Shown here piece after piece: positions 26,801 through 38,800 of a DNA stretch of 64,000 nt. The DNA comes from Cyclina sinensis. Taxonomy: Eukaryota; Mollusca; Bivalvia; Venerida; Veneridae. Location: positions 5,378,603 through 5,442,602 of the forward strand of contig JAAONU010000013.1 in NCBI GenBank assembly GCA_012932295.1, given 5' to 3'. The notes under the pieces were generated by a model. That model was not told where the DNA came from. It saw only the letters and a program-made list of their open reading frames with translations, and did no database searches. Positions within the stretch are counted from its first letter, which is position 1. Each line of letters begins with the position of its first letter. The position numbers and the translations under genes are program-made.

Positions 26801-29800
26801 CCATTTGGTCAATTTTGATAGAGTTTCATGCAAGTAGCAGTCCAGGCAAGTGTAATCAAATTTGGCCTGCTGGTTTAAGAGATGTCATTTAGAACAATTG
26901 TGGACGATAAACAATCACTGATCCAAGAAGCTCAAAAAGCATTCATACTGGCTATTTACAAGCCAAAAATATTACTAACAGTAAGATTTCATTACAGTGT
27001 CACTAAATATTGGAAAGATGCCAAAAGTGTGCCGAGCTGTCAAAGTCTCACCACTAAATAACTTCCAACTTTTCTTTCCTTATCAGTGAAAAGTAATGGA
27101 GGTTTAAGTCACACATTTCTGTCAATCACTTGAAAACAGGAAGTGAGTTATCTTTTCTCAGAAGTGGTCTTAAGTACACTTAAAAACACAGTTTAACCAA
27201 TTTCTTGCGTGCTGCGAAGTGCTCAAACTTGCTACCTACCATAGTCTTCTTGCTGATTGTCTGCACTATGAGGATCTATAAGAGCCATGTTACTTTCATC
27301 CTTTACATTATAGTGAGCCAGGGTATTCAGTCGTACCCAGTGTCCATCTCGCTGAGATGTATTATCTTCATCTCTCAAATTCAAAACTCCTCCAAAACCC
27401 GAGTGCCACTCTGTAAAGACATAAAAAGCAAGATTTATCCAGTCACTCAGCAATCAGAAAAAAGTTACTTTTTTTCATAGCAAATCTACAAACACAAAGC
27501 AAAACCTATTTTCCCTTTTCACTCTACAAACATAAACACTGACTTCACAGACAATCTACTGGTACAAAAGGGTTAAAATTTGGTTCCATTTACTATTTTC
27601 TTGACGCAGACAGGTTTAGCATTTTCATTAAGGACATTTCAAAATAATTCTGGTTAACACTTTTCCATGAATACTCCACAAACATTAAAGCATAACCATT
27701 TTTTCAAAGCTACTCTAGAAACACAAAACCACAAACCATTTTCAATACCACTTTTCCACACAAATATTTTTACCGCTTTTACAAACCAATCGGTTAATAA
27801 ACATGTTAACAACCCTTTCAGAATTCTGATAAGGTAATACTTTAACATAATTTAATTTTTTCACGTTATGATACACTGCTCTTGAGTATGAACTTACCAA
27901 GAGAAAGATCATTGGCCCCCACAGGGAGTTGGGATGCTGGATAGTTCACATATATCTGATTAAGACATTTCTGCTTCACCTGTGAGATGGTGTCACAGTC
28001 CAATACTTTACACTTGAAAATTTCTTCTCCATTGTCAACAACCAGGTTCAAAGTCTGTAAAACACAATGAAATATTGTCTTACATTATTTATATAAATAA
28101 TTTACATATTTTTTTCTGTTTATAACATTAAAAATTTTATATATACCGTATATTTCCGGCCATAAGTCTACTCCAGCCATAGGTCGAGGGTTAAAAGTTG
28201 CCCCAAAATCTGAGGTTTTGCTCTGGCTCCGTCTATAAGTCGAGGGGTGACCAGAGATGGATGGACAGGTGGTTAGAAACCTTCACTCTATGGAATTACA
28301 TACTAGAAAACATCGGCCAAATACGGCCGTGGACTGTATCTCGAGCTAAATGTACGAGTTCTTTGCGTATTCTGTTCACTTTTAGACATGTAGAAATGAA
28401 AAAAAAATGGAAAGGCACAGATTACTTTAAAAAAAAATGATTTTTTTATTAGTTTAATGCACACGTTTCTTTGTTTTGTTAAAATATCAATATTTACTGT
28501 AATGCGCAACGAACGGTAATTAGTGCCGTACTAATTGATAACTTGAATTGTTGGCTTCTATAATGCGCGGCCAATTAACAGTAATCAGTAAACAAATTCA
28601 AACATAACAATTTATTTTCATTTATATCCTACTAAAATCATAATGATGCAAACATTTGCAAACATTACAACAAAACTGTGAATTAATTTTAACAGTTACT
28701 GATTTACCTACGTACGTTATCACGTAAATCCCGCACTATTTAAAATTAATTAGAATTGGAATCCAATAGAGTTTATGAACCAGGCTTCCAGTTTATGATC
28801 CATAATGATCTGAATTCACTTTTTTTACATTTATAAATCAGCGTTAACAAGCGCAATAAAAGTGTCAAAAACTGAGAATAATTGAATCAATTTGTGTCTA
28901 ACAGTTTATGTTGCCGCGACTCCGCCCACACCGTCAATCAAACTTCCCTTCCATTTTCCTTGACCAACCACCGATCAATATTAGGTAGTGGCGGTCTCGA
29001 TTCATGCGTCGGCTTTATGTCAGAGATCAAAGGAAAGACATCTGGCAATGGGTTTTCTGTTATTTACACACTTCAAACAGAGCAGACCGACACGTGACAG
29101 ACTTCAAAGGGAAGGAAAAGGTGAAAATTTGGAGCAGATAATAATACATGTATGAAAGAGCCTGTTTACAAATAGAACATTAAAGGAAAAATGTTGTTAG
29201 CATGGACTTAAAAAAAAATCGTAACGGGCGTAACAAAAGAAGTGTAAGTTTTTCATAACTGGCAATTAGCATTAATGAATAACAGTTGCTGACAAGCAGT
29301 AATGGCTGCATTTGGTGGTCAGAATGTTTGCATTTTACGGCAATTCAGCAATTTTTCAAAGTTCTATAACCGATACATGCATGGGTTTGGGAGTGTCGTC
29401 GGTTGAAAAGTAATGAAAATTCGACGCTGGGCATGCGTAAAGCACCGTTATTGACCGGGAAGTGGAAAAAAATAAGGGTTGCATTTGATGCCTCAGCTAT
29501 AAGTCGACCCCCCAACTTCAAAGTGAATATTTTGGTCCAAAAATCTCGTCTTATGGCCGGAAATATACGGTAAATGACACACTTGTGTATCACTCAAAAC
29601 ACAATTAAGGAGGCACCATGGTCCAGGGGTAGAGCGCAGGGCTCCTGATCCGGACGTCGCGGGTTCTTATCCCGTCAGAGGCGAGATTCTCTCACGATCT
29701 TCACATTCCTCCACCCTGCATGAATACTGGTATGGAACCCAGGAAGCAGTCATCGAGGGTGATGAATATAAGTTGTAAGAACTTGTATCGCAATCAATGT

Positions 29801-32800
29801 AAAATAAATGAGTCTAAACACAATTAAAAAGATTGCCAAAAAAATGCCGTTTACTCAAATTATCTCAGTAGTGTTTTAAAAAGCCTGTTTCTTCTTAGAA
29901 TTGTGGGGTCACTTACATCAGTGCCAGATTATGACAAAATCATGTCATGTCAAACTTAATTACACAGCAGTCATGAACACACTGGAAGGTAGAATTCTAT
30001 GGGTTTTTTTAACAGAATGAATGAAATGACAAATTGACAGTTCCTATCTAAATGGTTTCATCAATATCACTGATAAATTTGTGTAAGACTGACACTCTAA
30101 TACTGAAACAGTCTGACTCTTGCTGTAAGATCTGTGTGAACTTGTTTTGAAACTGTTTTGGTCCAGCAGATACAATGTCAGACCGAATTCCTGATAGAAT
30201 TTTAAAGCATTCAGAAAGTCAGATGTTTAATCAATATTTAAAACATGTCAAGTAGGGTCTAATCACTGAAAATTCAAAATCTTATCAACTACACTGCTTC
30301 TGGTAGAGATGACAAAGGAAAGGCATCTAACCAGAGTTTTTGCCTCAAACTTCAGATTCTGAGGGTTGTCATCCTCGGAGCTCCAGTTCTTCAAAAGTTT
30401 GGCCTCTGACAAGGTGTACTTTGCATCTCCAGTCACTGCATCTATTGGCCCTGCCTCCATCGTCTTTTGTGTAGCCATGTACAACAAGTACAGTGGAGAG
30501 CCAGAGTGATTCTGTCACAAAAGTAAAAGAAAAATTGTGTGAAAAGCAGCTAATTCTTACACATCAAAAAGAATCTCAGTCATTACTACAGAAATATTTC
30601 ACTCTTAACTAATAATTCATTTCAGTTCTCTCACTAGCACAAGAGGGACTTCAATATCCCCTAAAACATCAGAATGGATATAAAACACTGTCTCACACTT
30701 GTCAGCATTGCACAGCAAATATTTATCAATATTAAAGTCTGATGTATTTGTTACTTAACTGGACAAAAGGATTAAAATCCAAGTAACTTACCTTGATGTG
30801 TGGATACAGACACAGTGAGACCCAATTACTCAGTAACTTCTCTGTGATACTCTCACACCTAGAAACACAGAAGCATTATCTCATGACTAAAACTGAGAAA
30901 CTTTTATTCTGAAACATCTAATTCATGAATTTTGAATTTCTTCTGCATTGTTGGTCAACTGATTATACTATCTGTGTTTATGATGTACATTTCTATTGTT
31001 CTTTTCGTATTCACATACAAACTGAAAGCTGAGATCAGGATTTGACCTTTTACTTAAAACTTTGGATTTTCTGGCAGTGAAATACAATTATTTCATATCC
31101 ATTTATACATACACTAGAGCCTTCTAGGTTAATGCTGTGACCACACTTGACTTGAATGAAGAAACTTAATTTTTTTTGCACTAGAAACTGTTTTGTTATA
31201 AACAAAACAATCGGTAATCTCTTTTGGTGAAACAGGACATCTTGGTCACTCACAAAATACAATTTAAGATGTTTAGAACAGCCTATCAAAGGATTTAGGT
31301 CCCACATCAGAGAAGAACACATTAATTAAAAATACAAATATGTTGTAAATATACCAGTGCAATCTAGTAAGGGATGATCGACACCACCTCTTAGTTTTAC
31401 AGATGTTTTACATGTTCAATATCTTTTTATGTTTTATAAAAATCATGTTTGTTTAATAAAATGAAACCATTTCCTGTTAAACTCAATGTTTTCGGTGTAG
31501 TTTATCAGTTATAATTCTATTATTTCATCAGGTTACCTAGTATAGTTAGTATTGACTTTTGGTAGTGTTAAGCTGAAGTTGAAGGTTATTTTTTTCCCCG
31601 CAAAACAACATAATCATCAGATGCTAGACCCCTGTCATGTCACTTACCTCTTATGTTAAAGAAACGTGAAATTCTCGGAGAAAATTTGAGCGTAGTTGCA
31701 ACAGAATGTTGGCAACAAATCATGTTTCTCAGCTTCACATAAATTAAATTACTGTAGTTTTGGGTAAACATCTAATTATATTTCATCTGAGAACAAGAGA
31801 CCAGAATATCTTAGCAAGTTCATTTTCAATGCTCACTTAGAGCAGTGTCTTACTTTTACAGTGGAATCAACAATTATATTTTATACAAGAAGCGCCGCAA
31901 TGCGACGAAAACCAGGTTTTCAACGATCAAGTATTGATGTGACAGGCATTAGGAAGAAATATGGCAGTGAAGTAAAAATGGTGCTGTTATTTTGGTACCA
32001 ACACAGAAAGTTGGTTTCAATAGTTCAAAATAAAAATAAATCAGATACCTGAGTAGCAATGCCAGGCTGTATTTTCATGTAAGCTACACACATGCCAAGT
32101 TGAGTATCAATAGGTCAAAGTGTGCTGAAGTTATTGAGTAGAAGCTGAAAATTCTATTGTAAGCAAGTGACCTTGATCACAGACACCTGGGTAGCAATCC
32201 CAGGCTGCCTCTTAATATAAGCTACCCATATACCAAGTTTAGCATCAATAGACCAAAGCAAACTAAAGTTATTGAGCAGAAACTGAATTTCTATTTTTAG
32301 CAACAGTGACCTTGACCTTGATCACAGACACTTGGGTAGCAACCTTAAGCTGCCCCTTGATATAAGCTACCTATACACCAAGTTTGGGGTCAATAGGTCA
32401 AAGCAAACTCAAGTATTTCAGCAGAAGCTGAATTTCTATTTTTAGCAACAGTGACCTTGACCTTGACCACAGACACCTGGGTAGCAATTCCAAGCTGCCC
32501 CTTGATATAAGCTACCCATACACCAAGTTTGGGGTCAATAGGTCAAAGCAAACTCAAGTTATTGAGCGGAAACTGAATTTCTATTTTTAGCAACAGTGAC
32601 CTTGACCTTGATCACAGACACCTGGGTAGCAATCCCAAGCTGCCCCTTGATATAAGCTACTCATATACCAAGTTTGGGGTCAATAGGTCAAGGCAATCTC
32701 AAGTTATTGAGCAGAAACTGAATTTCTATTTTTAGCAACAGTGACCTTGACCACAGACACCTGGGTTGCAATCCCAAGCTGCCCCTTGATATAAGCTACC

Positions 32801-35800
32801 CATACACCAAGTTTGGGGTCAATAGGTCAAAGCAAACTCAAGTTATTGAGTGGAAACTGAATTTCTATTTTTAGCAACAGTGACCTTGACCTTGATCACA
32901 GACATCTGGGTAGCAATCCCAAGCTGCCCCTTGATATAAGCTACTCATATACCAAGTTTGGGGTCAATAGGTCAAAGCAAACTCAAGTTATTGAGCGGAA
33001 ACTGAATTTCTATTTTTAGCAACAGTGACCTTGACCTTGATCACAGACACCTGGGTAGCAATCCCAAGCTGCCTCTTGATATAAGCTACTCATACACCAA
33101 GTTTGGCGTCAATAGGCCAAAGTTAACTCAAGTTATTGAGCGGAAACCAAAAGTTGACGCCCGCCCGCCCGCCGACTTCAGCATTTCAATAACCAGTTTT
33201 CGTTGAAAACCTGGTTAATAAACAGTTTTGATGGTCTCACCTTCTGAAGAGTGTCTTGTGTTTCTTTGGAGGACAGTCCTGTACCAAATTGGTCATCAAC
33301 AGTTTTAGAATCCTAAAATCAGAAAAATCTAATTTCCATAGCAAAGGAAACATTACCTTATCCCAAATTATTGGTATGTCTAAACTTCACAAATGATACT
33401 GTCTGCTTATGTAGCCAATGAAAAAACTTCATTCTTATTACATTTGTCCATTAAAGATCAGAATAAACAAAAATGACATTTCCAAGAAAATCATCACTAC
33501 AAATAAAGATTTATGTAAAAATAATTGACAGTGTTGATCTAAATAATTACATAACCATTCTACCAGTTAACAATCCACACTGCTAGAATAAGTAATGGTT
33601 TTATTCCAAGAGTCTTGATTTTTTCTTTCACAAAACTGTTAGTTTGCCAATCTAAGCAATTATAATGAGTTATTATCTATATGCTAGAATAAACCAATGA
33701 AACACACTCATTCAAATAGTCCATCTTCCCCATTAGAACAGCACACAGATTTCCTGCCAGGTTTGACCTGCAGTGGAAAAATACAGTTTACTTCTAATGT
33801 AACATCATTGCTCCATTAATGAAATGACTGAAAACAAAACAAAACTTCATAACATTAAAACAATAACAGGTAGTGTCACACTCTATCCCAAAAGTTGTTG
33901 ATTGCTGACTGTGGATATCAGATTGGGTAGTTTTTACACACAGTAGGAAGTTTCTCTAAAATCAATGTAAAATCAATGTAAATTCAATGTAAAAATCAAT
34001 GTAAATTCAATGTAACTGAGATATTAACATACAAGTTCTTACCACATAGAAATATAATATTGACAGTCTTTAGTGCATAATATTGTATCATTCTTCAGTA
34101 AGAAGTGCACGTTTTAGTGCAAAGCAAATAACCTTTTCACTGCACTTGCTTGAATAAATTAGGAAAACATGAAGAAAATAATACAGTTACCTTTAGTTTT
34201 TTACACTAAAAATACTTCAGCACTAACATTATTCAGCATAAAATGAAACTACTGCATAACATAGCAAATTTACAAACTGCAATATCATTTTTTACACACC
34301 CCTAGAATACAGAGAATGCAATAACAAGGTTGTTCAGAGTAAATTAATTTGAGGACACATACTTCTCTCTGATAAAGAACTTTTTTTCCTTCTCCATTGT
34401 TGAGATGACAGACACCAGAAAGAACTTGTTATAGATGAGTGACTCTAATGATTCCATTCCTTTGTTGGCTTTCATACGTTCATCATCTGTCATCTACAAA
34501 AACATCAACCAATTACATACATATTAAAATAACCAAGAAATGACTGAAAACCAATTATATAGACATTAAAATAACCAAGAAATGACTGAAAACCAATTAT
34601 ATAGACATTAAAATAACCAATATCTAAGTACAAAAAAACCTTCATAAATTCCTAAAGATCATTTTTCAATTTTATAATTGCATTAATTAGATTTCTGCTA
34701 AAAGTTCACTAACATACAAGCTAGGTATCTCAGGAGTGTAAAGGATATGAAATTTATATCTCAAATATTTAAAGCAAAGTTAAAATAAACACATGAAATC
34801 ATAAATAAGATAAACAAGTTCTGAATGTATCAATAACAGTCATAACTGTCATTAATCAGCTCCAACTAAGAAAAAAAGCTTAATAATTTGAATACAACAT
34901 AAACATACAGTCATATGGAGAAATACCATGCAACCATGAAGAACATTGAAGGCAAATAAGGAGCAGCTATTTTGTAAAGAATGAAAAACATGAAACAGAT
35001 GTTTCATAAGCTCTACAGGCAGAAACATAGGACTTCTTTTTTATTTTATTTTTTTATTTCTTTGTATCTGATCAATAACCATGTGACATTTGAACAGCAT
35101 TTTTAACAATAACCAAGAGACATTTGAACAGCATTTTTGACAATAACCAAGTGACATTTGAACTGCAATTTTGAACAATAACCAAGTGACATTTGAACAG
35201 CATTTTTAACAAAAACCAAGTGACATCTGAACTGCAATTTTGAACAATAACCAAGTGACATCTGAACTGCAATTTTAACAATAACCAAGAGACATTTGAA
35301 CAGCAATTTTCTTTGTTTTTAAACAATAAGGAAGTGACAAATTCTACAACAGTAACAGTGCTTGAATGTTTAAAAAATAACTGTGGTAAAGATAAAACAA
35401 TAATATTCAAAATAAAATGTGGCTTAAGTTCTTAACAACTAGATGGGTGTTCAGTTGAACACTTGTTCTGGTAGAATAACTAAAAAGGTAAACAAGAGCC
35501 TACTGGAAAAGACAGCATTCTAGTATGATGAAAAAAATTTTTTTTTGGTGGAGGGGTTGGGGGGGGGGGGGGTGGGGGGGGGGGGGGGGGAGTCAAGTAC
35601 CTATGTATTAAAAAAGAAAAGAAAAAAGAATTCGGGCCCACGGGGGGTTTGAGCGTGCATGGGGAGTCAACTACCTATGTATTAAAAAAAAAAATAATTG
35701 GGGGGGGGGGGGGGGGTCCCATGCAGAGAGGGGGCTGGGAGTACTTACCCATCTCTTGTCAGTTAATGTTTTATTTCTAGGCTTAAGAACTTTTTTTTTC

Positions 35801-38800
35801 CTTTATATAAGTATAAGCAAAATCAAGTGACCCCTGAAGGTGGGGCTCACTCTGATCCCAGAGACATGGGTACCAACAATCTTTGCAGGGGTCTTGCTGG
35901 TGACCAAGTATTCCAAGTTTCAATGGAATATCTTTAACACTTTTTGAGAAATGGACATTAACAAAAAGGTTAACCAAGAAATTTTAAGTTGAAAAAGGGG
36001 CATAACATTGCAAAAATAAATTTGAGGGTTATCTGCCCTTGAGAAATGTGTTGTCTTAAGCGATACAATTGTAAGCATTACAATTGGAAAGTTTGATGAA
36101 GAAATATTAAGAAACGGCATAGTTATAGCCAATGTTAAGTTTTCATGACAAAATCCAAGTACAACTAGAACTATCGCTGAATGCAATTCATACCCCCACC
36201 AATGTCCGTGACAGAAGACGACACGGAAAGGTGGTTAAGGGAATAACTTTTTAAATTAGTGGCACAAATACATATACATAAAAAGAAATTATCTCTGGTG
36301 AAAAAAACAAACAAATTGTACAGGTAATAGTATAAATATATATTGTCAAATCATGTTCGAAACAGTTACAAATAACCTTTCATTTTCCCAATGTACTAAA
36401 ACAAACAAAAGCAGTGAAGTTAAGAAAATAGCATAATTATGTCAAAATGTAATTCAGAGTGGAAAAACTTTGCAAACTGAGCTTACTTGTTCTAGTTTTA
36501 GAAATATTCAAGTACATGTTAAAATTTCAGAACATTTTCTAAGTCAATTTTTGACCTTCAAGTGTGGCCTTGACCTTAAGCTGGCACAAGGGTAAGATGG
36601 GTTCTGCACATTGCCCAGTTGCATATCTTACTTGTGATACCTCATATATGTTTAAGTTTTAAGAAAATACCTGTGCTAGTTTCAGAAATATTCAAGTACA
36701 TGTTAAAATTTAAGAACATTTTCTAACTCAATTTTGACCTTCAAGTGTGACCTTGACCTTAAGCCAGCACAAAGGTAACATGGGTTCTGCACATAACTTT
36801 GTTGAGTTGAACATTTAAGTAAAGTTTGAAGAAATTTCTTCAATTAGTATAGGATTTATAGAGTGGACACAACATTTTGAATAATATTTGATTGTATGTA
36901 AATTTGAAGACTAAAAAAAAGGGGCATAACTTTGTCAAAATGCAATACAGAGTTATGAAACTTGACCAGCATATCCTAATTTTGACACTTCATATATATT
37001 TTAAGTTTCAAGCAAATATGTTTTCTAGTTTCAGAAATATTCAAATACATGTTAAAATTTTAGAATATTTTCTAAGTCAATTTTTGACCTTCAAGTGTGA
37101 CCTTGACCTTAAGCCAGCAAAAGGGTAACATGGGTTCTGCACATCACCTTGTTGAGGTGAACATTTGAGCCAAGATTAAAGAAAATCTTTCAATTAGTGT
37201 AGGACTTACAGAGCAGACACGACATATTGTCTAATATTTGATTGTTTGATATTTGACCTTCAACTGTGACCTTGACCTTGAGCTGACACATGGGCAACAT
37301 GGGTTCTGCACATCCCCTTGTTGAGGTGAACATTTCAGCCAAGTTTGAAGAAAATCCTTCAATTGGTATAGGATTTATAGAGCGGACACGATAATGGACA
37401 CGGACGGACGGAGCCAATCCATTATAGCTCCCCCCCACATTTTGTGGTGGGGGTATAAAAAGGGGCATAACTCTGTTCAATATGACCTTGACCTAAAGAT
37501 TTTGACATCATCCCGATCCTGTTGTCATAAGCAATAAAATTTGAAAGTTTCATGAGGAAATGTTAAGAAATGGCAAAGTTAAGCCAACGTTAAGTTTTCA
37601 TGACGGACAGACTGTCAAAGCGATCCCTATGTATGGTCGTTTCTTTGAAAGGGGGACACAAAAATAATGTTGCATAGGAATAAAATACATTAAATTTCAT
37701 GATAATATTCATAGATATTATTGTTCATTTGGACCAGCCAAACAACTTGAGTATGCACTTCAATATACACTCACATCTACTCTTAAATATTTTTCTGTGT
37801 AAACAGACCAAGCCCTTATTTCCTGATGAAGACTGTTGTTGACTTCTTGACAATAACAAGTTAAAATTGGAGATACCAGTTTGAAGGTAATTGTTTTCTT
37901 TTAACAATAACCTCATTTTTAAACAGTATCTGAACACTTCATTGACAACTTAAACATAAACATTTGTAAGCCTGTTTGAACATAGTGGCTTGGAACCCAA
38001 AAAAGAGTCCACCAAGCATTAAAACAATACTGCTGAAGGAACTTAACTTTCCTTCCTCCAAAGCACAAGATCAAACTGAGCATCCTCCATGATAATTAGA
38101 GACCTCTGTAAGTCTTTTAGTGATCTTTTGTGTTCAATATTTCCCAGTTTCGTTCATACTCATAATTAGAGCACATAATTCAGGGCAATCAATCATAAAC
38201 TGGTGAACAAAACTAGAAGCTTTAAAGCACAAATTCAACACCATACCAATACCTGACCTTCACCTCTTTTATTAAAAGGAAGTTTCTGTTTAGATATTGA
38301 TGTGCAAGCTATATAGCATACAGTGCTTTGTCTATTATTATATTAAACAAAATTTAATGTTCACAATGAGTTCTACATAAATAAGATCTATCACTGAATG
38401 CGATTAATGCCTCCACAATACTGCCTTGTCAGAGGAAATGGGAAAATATCCATTAAGAACTAAATAAGCATGACTGTATACCACCTTCCTCACAAAATTT
38501 TCTATCAATTTTCTGTAAAACAAACTTGCCCTGACACATCAATATCAGTGGGCAACATTTATGCCAAATTATTTCAAAATTGATGCATTATTCAGTTACT
38601 GGTACAGAGAGGACACAAAATAAAGACAACCTCTGAGTGTTACCTTCAAACCTTTTGCAGATGGGAGCTGTACACAACATATGGTCTCATTGCGGTTAAC
38701 ATTTGTGCAACCTTAGTTCACAAGGCAATTAAAGTATACCCCCCACAAACTTTGTTTTGTGGGAGTATAATGACAGAGTTATGGAACAGACATGAAAAAC

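Noticed and set aside
29609..29700. Possible functional tRNA gene
   Set aside because: A- and B-box matches exist, but the cloverleaf stems do not pair well, and the sequence continues into a SINE body with a 12-bp target duplication.
35072..35410. 112-codon minus-strand frame
   Set aside because: It follows a 34-36 bp minisatellite and has no supporting signals.
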